Assembly: GCA_037074705.1 (NCBI GenBank) | Contig: CM073593.1 | Coordinates: 64,149,501 to 64,213,500 of the forward strand | Length of the DNA stretch: 64,000 bases | Direction of reading: 5' to 3' | Source of the DNA: Zhengitettix transpicula | Taxonomy: Eukaryota; Arthropoda; Insecta; Orthoptera; Tetrigidae | Part shown: piece after piece, positions 49,720 through 62,263 of the stretch | How the letters are laid out: each line of letters starts with the position of its first letter | How positions within the stretch are numbered: position 1 is the stretch's first letter | The notes under the pieces: generated by a model | The model's input: the letters and a program-made list of their open reading frames with translations, nothing else | What the model was told of the DNA's origin: nothing | Databases searched by the model: none | Translations under genes and position numbers: made by a program

Positions 49720-51645
49720 TTTTCAGATAATTTTCTTCATATATGCTCAGTAACCGAAATTTATATAATTAATTTATGAGGATCTTCTCTTTTTCAATGT
49801 AATTATTTCCTTGAATTATATTTCTGTAGTTTTGTAGCTACTCTGCTATTGTTTAGTTCCAGTTATCATGTTGCTTACATATGCACAGTTCCTGATCTCA
49901 GCGTTTTCCTCAGATGTATACTAGTGTTCCTTTGTCTCGCCAGTTGCTGAATTCGTATTCTTGCACATTCGTATGCTTCCAAAACTACACTTGTGGCACA
50001 ATGGCTGCTTGACAAACCCTCACTGAATGGTATAATTGCTTTATTTGAAATGAATACGGGTTACCGTCCTCAAAATTGCAACGCAGACGACGCTCCCGGT
50101 GTTTTTGTGTTCTCGGTTGTATTCGTGACAAATCCTCAACTTACAAGTAGCGTAATATTTTGTGATAGTTATGACGAGACAGAAAACAATAGATGCAGTG
50201 GAGCGCGCCCCTGGCGACGTGGGTGAAGGGACGCGAAATGAGAAAGAAACAAAAAAAGATGCACTCTGTAAATTTTCAATTACAAAGCCTAACAGAAAAT
50301 ACCGGAGGAGAGTTTTCCAAGAAAGCGGGAATGTTAACGGTACAACATAGAATTAAATCGATACAATGCTTCGCATCATGATGGAGATGTACAATTACTT
50401 CGATTAATTCCGTGGTCTGTGCAAAGGCTGAATGACATGGGAAATCTGGGGGGGGGGGGGCACAAATCAGCATAACTATAAAGGGATTATAAACCTCAAT
50501 ACTCCACAAACGGGGGTTCTGCGGGATGCCTAGGCACTACCTCGGTGACTCAGTGATGGCCAATGAGTAAGTTATAATATGGTGTTCTTAACTGAGGTTC
50601 ACTTTAGCGTTCACGGACTTCAATAGAACGTGCTACCGTTCATTTTATAATAAAAGTCTCACCCTTCACACATTTCAAAACTATTTATTCATTCACATAG
50701 TTCGAATTTTCCGAAGTGAAGTTTTCGAGGGAAACGAATGTACCGATCGAAGACCGTATTGCACACTTTCATCACTATATATTGACTCCAGTTATCCCCA
50801 GATTCGAAAGAAAGGATCTACATGTGAGTACAGTCAAAATAATTATATAAAGCAACTGATGTGTTCCATATCTGTCACTCCGTACCACGCTAAATTGGCA
50901 GGTAATAAATTTTGACCTGTCATATGACAGTTGGAATTGATTATTTGCAAATGACCTGCAGCTATAGTGTTCTAGATCACCGGTCGCTGAAATGATGAGT
51001 TGCTGCTATGAAAAAGGTTCATTCCTTGCATAATAATAGTTATTATATTCTAGCACAATATCCTAAAAAAATCTAGTTAAGGAAGTCCACTATTCGGTAT
51101 CGGTAATGTCGCCGTTGTATAAAAAATGCAAAACAAGAAATATAAAATTAAAAAGAAATATGGACGAGAAATGACTTGTGTTGATGTACATGTAGAATTA
51201 AACGAGAAGACCTGTCGTGGTTCTGTAGCAGCCAAGTGTAGCTTGCAAATCTGTCTTTGGCTCTAGCTTTGCTTTTAATGACTGCTCGGAAATGAAACTG
51301 CCAGAGTCCTCAAAGTCAGCGTCCCGCCCTCTGTATTGAGGAGAACGACGTCAAAAGCTACTACCCCTTGCTGACGGAACCCCATGTGGACTCATTTACA
51401 TCCAGGTCCATCCTTACGAGGGGAAGGTTGTCTGTCCCTCCACCGTAATGTCTCTGTGTTTGCTTACCGCCCTTAGAGACGTTCATTTACAGCTATATTG
51501 AAACTAGTTGTTTCACTGATCGTAAAAATTTGTGTGTGAACCTCAGATAATCAGTCTCTCTCAATTGTAAATATTATATTGATGTTGAAGAAACATTTTT
51601 TATATTTTTAAAATAACTTACGTTATGAGAAATAGAAATATAATT
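49720..51645. other. gene-free DNA
   Basis: Open frames at 49993-50509 overlap on several frames without motifs. A 13-base G run lies at 50448-50460. A balanced-composition patch at 51200-51500 is unidentified. Confidence 0.3.
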
Positions 51646-51651
51646 TATAAA

Positions 51652-53286
51652 TCTAATAAATAAAGCAGAGTGTTTGTTTGTATATATATTTGTATTTTCA
51701 GGGTTAATTAGATTTAAAGTAATTCTACCCAAGTTGTGTGTGTAAAAATTGAACCCCTCTTTTGGCATGAAGGCGATGCATGGGGGTAGAGGAGACTGAC
51801 AAGAAAAAACGAGTCAAATCAAAGAATGTCGCTGAATTTATTTATGACATTCTGGACAACGCGTGAGGGGTGGGCTGAGGTGGGAGGAGTTGGGTGAATT
51901 TTTCAAAAATGTTGACCGGTCGTTATTAAATATATTTCTGGATCAATTTGATTAATAAAATTTCTCTACATTTTCTCCGCGTATAATTTCAACCCCTTTT
52001 GGGATTGGGAATGGAGCTCCCCTTAAGGGTGGGGGTGGAGTGTAATTACAATACAATGATGCAAAAACAATCGAAATTGGAGTCGATCTCACGGTCATGG
52101 ATGTTAATGAGTTAAATTATTACACTCAACTAATCGTTTAACTCTCCCCAAGGAAGGGTTGACGGGGGTGTTAATTTTAAAACATGTTTAACGGTCCATT
52201 TTTGAAAGGAATTAATATTTATCGAGGTCAATGTACTGATAATATTTCTACCGATTCTGTTTTTAATTTAAACCTCTTAAGGACGTGAAAGATCACACTT
52301 AGGGGTGGGGGGTTGAGGGGCGTTACAAGAAAATAACGTGAATAAATCCCAGATTGGAGTCAAATTCAAGTTATGGATGTCACTGAGTTTATTTATGACA
52401 ACCATTGGGAAAGTGACTGGAGGTGGTAGGTTCTGGGCGGGGGTATAAATTTTCAGAAATGTATAATGGCCGATATTTGCGTGAAATAAATATTTTACGC
52501 TGTCAATGTCATTGATAGTATTTCTACCGATTTTGTTTGACTATAATTTCAACACCTTACGGCATGGTAGCGAAGTACGCGTAGAGATGGAGGTGTGTTC
52601 CATAAAAATAACACAAAAAAACGAGATTTGAGTCAAACCACAGTTATGGATATAGGTGAATGTATTTATGACAACGTGGGCAATGCACGGGGTTGGGTGG
52701 TGGTGTGCGATGGTGTGTGAGGCCTCGCGGAGATGGGCGGGGGAGGAAATTTTCAAACATTTTAAACGGTCGATATTTGCGTTAAATAATTATTTCCCGG
52801 GGTTAATGACTGATATTATTTTTACCGATGTTGTTTGTGTACAATTTCAACCCCTGTGAGGGGAGCAAGGTTAGCGGTTGGGGTGGATTTACGTTAAATA
52901 AAAATAACGCTAAAACAATCGAGATTCGAATCAATTCAGAAACTATGAATGTCGCCGAGTCTCATTGGGACAACCTTGGTAACGCGACGGGTTTGGGAGG
53001 TGGTGGGTGGGGGTAAAAATTTCTAGACAATGTAATCGGTCGATTTTTGCATGGAATAAATACTGTTTGATTATCGCACATTTGTGGGGGTGGTCATCTT
53101 CTAACATGTATATACGGTCGATATATTATGTCAATGAGTTCAACCTCCTTCGGCATCGGAGGGTGCACATTTAGGGATAGGGTTCGAGGAGCGTTACATA
53201 AAAATAGCGCAAAAGCAACCGAAATTGGAGACATATTGGGGATTATAGATAAATGGCATCTCGGGCAACGCCGGGCACCCAGCTAG
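51652..53286 (+). mobile_element. non-autonomous Helitron 1, minisatellite-like interior
   Basis: The start TCTAATAAATAAAGCAGAGT is preceded by A. The end is a hairpin (CTCGGGCAACGCCGGG) followed by CACCCAG and CTAG, then host T, as expected for Helitrons (TC...hairpin...CTRR between A and T). The interior holds six diverged units starting AACC(C/T) at 51752, 51991, 52271, 52551, 52849 and 53142, each with TTATGACA, GGTCGATATTTG and TTTCTACCGAT-type words. No Rep/helicase coding sequence is seen. Confidence 0.68.
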
Positions 53287-53946
53287 TGTAATAAGTAAAG
53301 CAGAGTGTTTGCCTGTATGCATATATATTTGTATGTTCCTTATACAAATCTAGACCGGTGGAGAAAAATTCACAAAATTTCGTACACGTGTTCTTTACGT
53401 TCAGGAAACAAACACTGTCGGGGTGAGACGCATCTACCACCCCCAGGAGCGGGGGTGGAAATATTTAAACCTGCTAAAACAGTCGATATTTGAGTCGCAT
53501 AAATATTTTTTGGGGTCAACGAGATGTAATATGAGTATAATTTCAACCCCTTACAGCATTGGAAAAGAAAAACGTTAGGGGTGAGGGTGGAAGGGCGTTA
53601 CAAGAAAATAACGCGAATACAACCGTCAAATCCAGGGTTATGGATGTCGGTGAGTTTAATTATGACATTAAAATGGCCATTTAACCCCCCACGGCCGGGG
53701 GTGGAATTTTTCAAACATGATCGATATTTGCCTGGAATAAATATTTGTCGGAGGTCAATGACGTTGATATTATTTCTACTGATGTTGTTTGTAAATTTTC
53801 AACCCCTTTCAGCATGGTAGGGGAGCACCATTAGGGGTGGGGGGAAAGGGGCGTTTCATATAATTAACACAAAAACAACCGAGATTCGAGTCAAATTGGG
53901 GGTTATAGATATACGACATCCCGGGCAACGCCGAGAACCCAGCTAG
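53287..53946 (+). mobile_element. non-autonomous Helitron 2, head-to-tail with Helitron 1
   Basis: Starts TGTAATAAGTAAAGCAGAGT directly after the CTAG of Helitron 1 (TC changed to TG). Carries two internal units (AACCCC at 53545 and 53801) and ends with the hairpin CCCGGGCAACGCCGAG, then AACCCAG and CTAG at 53943-53946. Confidence 0.68.
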
Positions 53947-54110
53947 TCTATATAATAAAAAAGGATGTATATTTGTATGTATGTATGTATTTACGTTGTT
54001 CTTTATACAAATTTTATCGCGTGGACAGAATGCAACAAAAATTGGTACACATATTCTTCAAAATACGAGAAACGGTACTGTGAGGGTGAGAAACGCCTAG
54101 CATACATGCG
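53947..54110 (+). mobile_element. Helitron 3, 5' part only
   Basis: Begins TCTATATAATAAAA immediately after the CTAG of Helitron 2. A (GTAT)n run follows, then TTATACAAAT, GGTACACATATTCTT and GGGTGAGA-type words that also follow the start of Helitron 2. The similarity fades by about 54110 and no 3' end was found. Confidence 0.55.
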
Positions 54111-57100
54111 GAAAGAATTATAATTAAAAACCGTGATCATTAAATATTAAATTACTGCGCGCCAAGAGACAATGACGTCACGCGGGAGAAAGACGTTACT
54201 ACGCAACGAACAAAGGAAATATTTCCTTTATTAGGAATGAAATAAAGCAGAAATATTTTCTTCAGCAATACTCCATCGAATGGTAATAAAGAAGAATACG
54301 AATTACTTTACCATCCTTGCGGAAAATGTAAGTTAATTTTCGCGCTATATTCATTGTGATCCAAGGCAGGGTCGCTTCCTCCTGTATGTTCCCTCGTCCT
54401 TAAAATCCCGTGTGTTAGACTGATGAGATTAAGCACACTGGTCACGTGCCTTCCCAAATCCATTATTTGTCATGAAAGTTTCCTGTCTGGCGGTAACTAA
54501 AGGTCCAGCTAGGAATATATACAGTACAGAAACTAAAAAAGAATTCACAATTATGTAAAATAAGTTACTAATATCTTACTTACATGACAATGTTTCCTAT
54601 TTAAAACATTCGGTGTAACAAACATAAGAATTATCGGGGTCCATTAGTGCTTCTTGTGCTGTTAGAAAACAGGTATCATAATATTTTCTTACATTTTATC
54701 CGTAATAACTGAGAATTGTCAAGGATCTTCTAATACATAGCGGGATTTTGTGAGATAGATTGCCAGTAAAACTAAAACCGGCCACTAAAATCGTGGTACA
54801 AATTTTAATCAGTTAATTGTTCCTACTGGAGACATGCCTTAAACAATTGTATCAATAATCTTTACTTCTGTTTATTTGTAAATTTATTTTATAAGGTTTG
54901 GTTACACAACTGTATTTTCAAGGCTAACTAATTTGTTTCAAACGTGTTTGCAACAGCCAATAATTAAATATGGCGAAATATACAGTGAATGAAACCAAAG
55001 AGACTGAACATTGCTCATATAATGGAATATTAAGAACAGTGAATCAATATACCTTGAGAGCTGAAAATAGTTCCAATGGGCCCTTACAGATGGCATCCAA
55101 TAATTGTTTTTTCGGACGGATACATTCCTGAGGAATGCATTCTCAAATCGACATGTCAGCTATAGACATAACCTCGTCTAATAATAATAAAATACATTGC
55201 ATCTTTGATCCTAATTATAGAGAATTTTTATTACTTTTATGGGACAAATTTTATATTTTTTGTGTTTGTTAAGTGCTATATAGAAAAAAATTATTAGTGA
55301 TCTGCTTTTGTTTCACAGGGATTTCGCTGGGTATTTTGTAATTAATTTTTTAAAATAAATTTATTTGTACCGAATCTGCCATATAATACAAACATTTGGA
55401 GCCTAACAAGTCATTAGCAACAAAAGTGGTATTGGGGACGACGAAAATAATTCTGTATACAAAAGTTTGAGAACCTGAATGCAAAGCGTTCTTTTACTGG
55501 AGTGCTCACTGTATGCTCGTATATAATGATACCTATATGTATTTTCAACGTTATAAATTGTCGAAAGCGACATCGTTTCAATTGAAAGATATCTGATGAA
55601 TCTGTACATAATGATAAATATTTAATATTTGAATTAAACAGTATTAATTTGTCCCTACAATATCATTTAAAGTTTATTCATCTTGTATCCAGTTTACACG
55701 TCTCAGTTGGCAATTGTGTGCTGATTTTAATATAACATTATTCTAAGTATCAGTTTATTTTTATATGGTAAATGGTAATAAATTTTATTTAATAAAGATT
55801 TTTAGTGGAATTAATTAGAATGCAACCATTAATTTGCGTTTATGTCTTCGTAAGAATTTGCTAACGCGTTGTCGTTATCGAAAATAATCTTTTGCTATTA
55901 AAATCGACGACGATATTCCATCATCCAGTTTTCACGTTATCCAATAAAAGCTTAATCGTTTCCTAAATTTTCGCTAAGCATTATTAAGTGTGAATCACTG
56001 GAGTACCAACATCTCCCGTCCGAGTCAATGTTTATACTGCATTTCTAAGTAGAACGACAGCGTTCTTTGGAGATATCTCTCGATTTCTGTTAATGACAAG
56101 ACTCTTGGTGGGTGTTGGGAAGGGTTGAGTATCACGGGGAATCCCAAGCAGCGGAACATTAATACAACGCGCGGTACTCTTCAGCGAGCAAATGTTTGCT
56201 CCTAGCCAATTAAGCCTTGCGTGGCAATAATCCTCCGAATGTTTGCTTCCCTCTCGCCACTGTTTTACTTGACGACAAATATTTGTCCAAATGTCATTAT
56301 AATAGGCAACCAGCGGGACCTGTATTTATACCGCCCCTGTAGTGTCGGTTTGTTTGTCCGTTGCTCAGTTTTTCGGACAACCCAGCATCCGCATTTAGCT
56401 TCATTACCTTATGAACATCGCGAAAAGACCGTTTATGAAACTATTTATTCCTGTTACATGGAAATGGTATCGCTTTAAATTTTGCACTGAGATAAATGGT
56501 AAAGAAACATTTGAATTTAACCAAATGCAGTCTGATAATTATAAATTTATTCTTCCAAAGGATTAAGATAAAATATTAATGGAATATTGAATTACAGATT
56601 ACTGTTATTGTTGCGTAGAACTGGGAAAATTTTCTAAATTCTCTAATTTAATAGCACTGTTTTCAGAACTACAAAATTATGATTTAATTTGAGAAACAAT
56701 TCGATTCTTTTTAATTTTTCTAAAAATTACTAAGTTAAAGGACGACGTATAACTTATTGACCATTTCATACAGTTGATGGTTATTGTTACACATGTATAT
56801 AGGAATACCGACAATATTGGATTGGAAATGTTTCGGATGAAAAATAGATTTGGTTTGGAAATATTTATGAAAATTGCTTATATCATGAACGTTAAGATAT
56901 TAATTTGTCAGTACAAATAACAATACAAGGTACGTGGCCCTATAGAGAGACGATGGTTTCGTGGCTATTGTGCACAAAGCTTTGTTTATTGGTGACATGG
57001 AGAGCCTTTGGAGAACACAATACACAAAGGCCAAAGGACCACAGAGCTACGGTCAGTAGATCAGGAGACGTACATAGTCAAAATATCTATAATCAGAAAG

Positions 57101-57435
57101 TCTGTTAACGTCAACGAGAGTTCCTACGAGATTCTTGATCGCGTGTTAAAATTAAAATGTTACTGTAAAAGTGTTTAAGTTCTGTAATATTTTAAATGCG
57201 GAATATTCTCAGAAAAGGCGTTCATTTTCTCTTTCGGCATGAATTATTTTTTTACCGGAGAGAAACTTTTTCAATTTTGTAGGGGGCTGAATTGAGCAAA
57301 TGCGGTGTTTTTCGGCAACAGTTCCAACTTCTATTCATTAATTTTCGCGCCATTGGAACTGTATCGTATACGTGGACGAGCACTTTCTCCTTGGTGAAAT
57401 GTGGACTTTTCTTTTTTATTATTTCTTGGCGCAAT
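54111..57435. other. gene desert
   Basis: AT-rich, with a GC-richer island at 55980-56420 that contains GAGCAAATGTTTGCTC (near 56184) and several CpGs. Open frames there are short and unrecognised. Confidence 0.3.
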
Positions 57436-57437
57436 AG

Positions 57438-57575
57438 ACCGGGGGCCCCATTTAACCATTGGCTACCTTTCTTTACTCTTCCGCATCCCTCCTTTCAAAT
57501 CCATTCTGATGCTATTAAAGGGGAGTTGCCACTACGTGGATTACCCTCATGTACCCAGTCGGTTACTGTAAAAAA
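57438..57575 (+). repeat. dispersed repeat family A, copy 4 (3' part)
   Basis: GGGGGCCCCATTTAACCATT, GGCTACCTTTCTTTACTCTT, GCTATTAAAGGGGAGTTGCC and TACCCTCATGTACCCAG, then a short A run. It covers only the 3' third of the repeat. Confidence 0.75.
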
Positions 57576-57581
57576 AGCGGT

Positions 57582-57887
57582 TTAATACAGACGCATAATA
57601 GTCTCCATTTCTCGTTCGTCCTTTTTCTGAGAAGTCGACGTGGATAATTCCGCTAGGCAATAACGTTTCTCGTCGATTTCACTTTCTTTTCCTTCTTCGG
57701 AGCCTGATTGCCAGCAGTAATCCACTTTTTTGCCTCTGGAGTGTAGTGGTGTTTCATCAACATTAACATTGTTATTGACTTTGTAAAGGCTTTCTATGTA
57801 GTTTCTCACATCTTGATTCGAAAGTTGGATGGGACGGGTATTGACAAACGAGTAGTGCAATAATTTAAAAAAAAAAATAGGTTGCAA
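57582..57887 (-). other. unassigned 101-codon open frame
   Basis: ATG at 57887 to TAA. The frame is hydrophobic/aromatic at first, then polar and acidic (SGSEEGKESEIDEKRY, then STSTSQKKDEREMET). Its composition looks more protein-like than other frames here, but no domain is recognised and no flanking splice sites stand out. It abuts the A run of repeat copy 4. It could be a retroelement fragment, an exon, or chance. Confidence 0.2.
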
Positions 57888-58254
57888 AAAGTTAAAATCG
57901 GGAAAGAAAATTAGGAACTCGGATCTGTATAATCGGAAGTCTTATTATTCTTTCTAATATCCATTAATAATTTACCAATTAGTTTAAACTCTTTAAGGTC
58001 TGAATTTTTGCAGATGACTGTGTAATATACAAGGAAATAAGTGGTTTAAAAGAGGTAGGTGCTCTACAAAATGACTGTTTTATCTTTTTCAGGCCAGAAC
58101 AATATTATTCTGATATATTTAGTGTCCTTTTCCATATTGGGCATGAATGACTATATTTTATATAAATCTACATTTATAATTGACAAAATGTCCTTACCTT
58201 ACGTTTATTTATTGAAAATAATTACATTTATATATTTTAATTTCATGTATCTGC

Positions 58255-58690
58255 TTTTTTTTAGGGCAACAGGTTACATGAGGGTGATCCACGTTGGGCA
58301 ACCCCCCTTTAATAGAATAGGAAGGAATTTGAAAGGGTGGATGCGGAAGGGTAGAGGAGGGTAGCCAAGGGTTAACTAGGGCCCCCGGGCTATATTTTAA
58401 GGATCCTACCTGGCATTCGCCTAAATAAATGCAGGGAAAAACCTAGAAAAACCTGCATCAGGAAAGTCGGGCATTGGGTACTTGTCCCACGCCCTTCCGA
58501 TAGCGGGAGAGGAGTTTGCTGTGGGGGCGCAGCATTTCCTTCTCCGTGCCTCGACCAGTTTAGGAGGCAGCTGCCCGACTATTCCAATGGGAATAGCGCA
58601 CACCTCTTACCGTATGCCCAAGGTCTGCGACCCCGGAACATACACCTCTCAAAACAGGCCGAGGTGCCTCGGCATATGGGAACCTTAGTT
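58255..58690 (-). repeat. dispersed repeat family A, copy 5 (longest)
   Basis: On + it runs from a T run and AGGGCAACAGGTTACATGAG through GGGTTAACTAGGGCCCCCGG to AAGGTCTGCGACCCCGGAAC and a GCCGAGGTGCCTCGGC hairpin. The minus strand carries the same 60-codon frame as copy 3 (58421-58603: IPIGIVGQLPPKLVEARRRK, then AIGRAWDKYPMPD). The + strand of the same segment is also open (58482-58688). Confidence 0.78.
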
Positions 58691-58694
58691 CAAA

Positions 58695-59455
58695 AAAACC
58701 AGAGAGATGTGAAGGCATGCCCAAAAGGTCCATGTATCTGCTCCTTGCAGATTAAATAAATACATACACATACACGTATCGACTTAGAAATTTGTCAGGA
58801 TTGCTACGAAGAAGAGAAAACCTGCCAGTGAATCGATCTCACGATTGCGTTTATAAATCACAGTAAATCAACGCGTCACCCGTCTTTAGAACGTATTTGT
58901 GAGAATGCTCGCGCATGTGATATCTCAGTGCGCTTACTCGTCGACCAACTAACATGAGAATTTCTGACGAAGAAACGAACGGTGTTAATCACGACGTGAA
59001 CATTATCCAGCGCAGAATTTATTTCAGGAGCATTTTTTTATCTTTCACATCCAGGGGTTTTATCAATTTAAAAGATTATTTTTTTTCCATTGTTTTAAAA
59101 TAACACGAATTATTTGTGCGACATATAGTGTAAATGGAACCATGCCATGGACATTGCTGTAAATTTTACAATATTGAAAATTGGCGCTGCTCAAAAACAA
59201 TTTTGTTTCAACACTATCACCTCTTAGAAGGATATGCAAGAAATTTCGTAAGATTCCTATCCTGTCAGTGTGGCCGTCGCGACCAGTGCCTGCTTTACCT
59301 CGTCCTAAATCAAATGTAAAATCTCCTTGCGTTTTGTGTCTATGGGAATGGAAGTCTACAATAAAATCTAACTATGTTTTAACTTTTTGCAGCCAGTTTT
59401 TAATTACAATTGGATCCCCACGTTGTATTTGACATATGGAACGACTATTTCCGCC
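58695..59455. other. gene-free DNA
   Basis: Overlapping open frames at 59134-59432 have no recognised motif. Confidence 0.3.
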
Positions 59456-59459
59456 TCGA

Positions 59460-59630
59460 GGCCGGCCTACTTTAGCTGTCAGCGAAATTGCCTCGCATCC
59501 CAGAGGTTTCGGGTTCGAATCCCATGGATGTTTTTGCTCGCCCTGGTCACGAAAACTGGGGTTAAGGCTAAGGCAGAATCGACACTCCTTAATCGGCTGT
59601 CGAGCCGAGGAGTAGTAGTAGCATGTTGTC
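59460..59630 (+). repeat. tRNA-derived SINE (family 1)
   Basis: TTAGCTGTCAGCGAAATTGC, CTCGCATCCCAGAGGTTTC, B box GGGTTCGAATCCCATGGATG, CTGGTCACGAAAACTGGGG and AAGGCAGAATCGACAC, then a TAG repeat (GAGTAGTAGTAG). Its body matches the minus copy at 23.41-23.6 kb. Confidence 0.78.
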
Positions 59631-59639
59631 AGAATACTG

Positions 59640-61185
59640 ATAATTAGTATTACTTTTCACGTATGGTAAAATTATTTTGTTACCACGAGAAATACGTGGT
59701 ATACTAGAAAATATACTAATTCACGAAATATTCTTGCGATAAAATATTTGTGTCATATTGTTTTTCGTTTTAATATGGATTATCTGATTTATTATGCAAT
59801 GAAAACCATGGATTTCAATTAGATAAGAGTGGGATTTCTGCGCTAATGATGCGATTAAATTTGGTTTATGGTCGTATTTAAGTAATTCAGCAGTCCGGAC
59901 AATCTGAGTGTGGTGCTTTGGAGAGAGAGAGATAGAGCCAAGGGAGAGTAGCCAATAATCCGGACGCCCACGCATTATCACGCAGTTCCAGGACATTGCA
60001 CACCGTCAAGGTCATGAGTTCGGCGTTCCGATTGTTCGCCCGCTCACTAGAGCGTTATGCAGATAGCCTCACGACCCAGCAATGAATCGACACCTGAAGC
60101 CCGATGCGGCTTATATCTCTTCATTGCACTGCAACGCACATAATATCCGAATATATGAATGAATGTATTTACAATTGTAACTAGGTCCGGTGGGACTCTG
60201 TTAAGGATGTACCACATAACTTTCAGCTGGCATTAACTCAAAATGCACCAACCGTTCAACATCACAGCTACATGCGTATATGGCACTTATAAATTCAACA
60301 TCGATCAACTATAAAGCCAACAACGTAAAATACCACCGTGTATCTTGAATGAATCAATACGCATATTGTACAGCATATCTTTGCATACATAAATTCATTT
60401 CGTGCTAAAAATCATTAAAATTTGACAAACTAATAAATTCTTCAAGCTGCAGGATAAATTGCGATTTTAGTGATACTACTAACATCAATATAGAATGAAA
60501 GAAGTAGCGACTGAATTAATACGCTAACGAGTATGTGGTTAAATAATGTAACTCAGTCTATTATATAATTTTTCTCAAAAATTAATTTATTTCCGAAGTC
60601 CAGAAAATTTAAAAAAAGAGAAGAGGTTAAAAATCACGCATCAAACTGGAGAAAATAATATACATTTTCTCTTTGTAACAGTATAATGGAAATTCGAAAC
60701 ACAGCACAAAATAATATTTAAAAATAATAATTTCAGTCATTATTTTGTCAGCTATTGACATATATTCTTGACTGTGTATTCAATTTAACCAAATCTAAAA
60801 ATACTGTTCTCTTTCAAGAATAGAGCACTTACATATTTTCTTTCTTCCTGTGGGCTCTTCCTTTACCTTGGTGAAAAACAATAGATTATTTTGAGTCGAG
60901 GAGCTAATGCTACAATCTTTTGGTCTGGTCTCACAACATGTTCCCGTATTTAATTACAGCCAATTGACAAGTCACATTTAAATAATGAAATCACTTTAAG
61001 AAAATTATGAAATGCAAGACCATATGGCTAACTTGGTTGATGAATATTGAGCAATAATCAACGGTTTGTGGGCATTTGTGTCACGTTAAGTGTGGTGATT
61101 CTTATATAGTGTAGCGCGATAGTTTTATAATTGGTATATATATATATATAAATTATTTTAATGTAATTAGACATTAGCAAGGGTT
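59640..61185. other. gene-free DNA
   Basis: A GC-richer patch at 59930-60130 includes TCAAGGTCA (60006-60014), a perfect FTZ-F1/ERR-type monomer site. The rest is AT-rich and unrecognised. Confidence 0.3.
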
Positions 61186-61189
61186 GAGA

Positions 61190-61580
61190 GCTTGGCAAGT
61201 TGGAATTTGACCAGGCGCCGCCGTAGCGGATAGATAATCCGTTCAGTCTGGACGTAGGCACGTAGAGTGTTGACCCTCGGAGGCTACCTGGACTGTCGCA
61301 CCGTGGGAAATGTCTCTCCAAAAACTCCAGAAATTGAATTAACATGTAACTGCCTGAACTAATTACATTTCTTGGTTCAGGAAAGATCGATTTAAAATTG
61401 GTCGAGAACAACGTTATATTTCATATCTAGTGAAGGGGCTGTAAAGAAAGTGTAGAGCAGACTCCTCGACGAACCGTCGCCAGGGACGAACGTACAGCCC
61501 CAAACTTTCATCATCCAGAGGACTCTGAGAGAATAACGGAGCCACATAATCACGTCCAGAGATCCACGCAAGGTAACTGC
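61190..61580 (-). other. GC-richer block with minus-strand open frames, unidentified
   Basis: Two minus-strand frames (61411 down to 61058, 117 codons; 61583 down to 61392, 63 codons) cover a GC-richer block. I recognise no domain, and the frames overlap in different phases. A regulatory island or old repeat is as likely as an exon. Confidence 0.25.
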
Positions 61581-62263
61581 CAAGTTATCTCTTTTCTTAT
61601 AAATTACTAAACCTACCTCGACAATAGTGATGACCGTTAGATTCTAAATCAAGGAAGACATAATTTTAATTACGCCAGTTTAATTTTTTCGACGTCCATG
61701 CTAACAAATCCATACTAACAAATCATGATGTTGCACTGAATACAATACCGTAATTATCATTGAAAATACTTTTTGGGTTTCGGACCATTATTGAGGGTAC
61801 AGAAATAGCAAGATTCCAAATAAGCTTTGCGGTACTGTAGTATTTTTGGAACAAACAGTAAATATTTCTGTGAGGTTAGCAAAACAGAAAACTATTCTGA
61901 CTCTGAGTGATCTATAAGCGATTGATCAGAGGAACTTTTATAGCATTGAAATTGCTTTATAGTTCGCGAATGGAACTTAAGTAAACGCGTCGATATTAAA
62001 TGTGACCCAAAAGTCCATAAAAAAACAGGATTATTACTAAAATTTGAAAATATTTGAAAGAGTAAAAAGTTGATTATAAATAAACGAAAAGAAAAATGCC
62101 ACCATCAAGAAAATAGACTTATGTGTCTTTATTATCAATTATGATGGAGGGACGCTTCAAACGTTTTTGGGTCGTTACGCACAATGAAGTATAATTGATA
62201 TAAATCATCAAGCAGGGTTTTCTAACACAGCAGAGAAGAATATCGATTCAGAAGCTGTATCAC

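Noticed and set aside
52656..53016. Open frames inside the Helitron as genes
   Set aside because: They read through diverged minisatellite units and show Gly/Trp-rich translations of G-rich repeats.
51652..53946. CRISPR-like array of spaced repeats
   Set aside because: Units are 240-300 bp and diverged, in a eukaryotic Helitron context; no short identical repeats with unique spacers.
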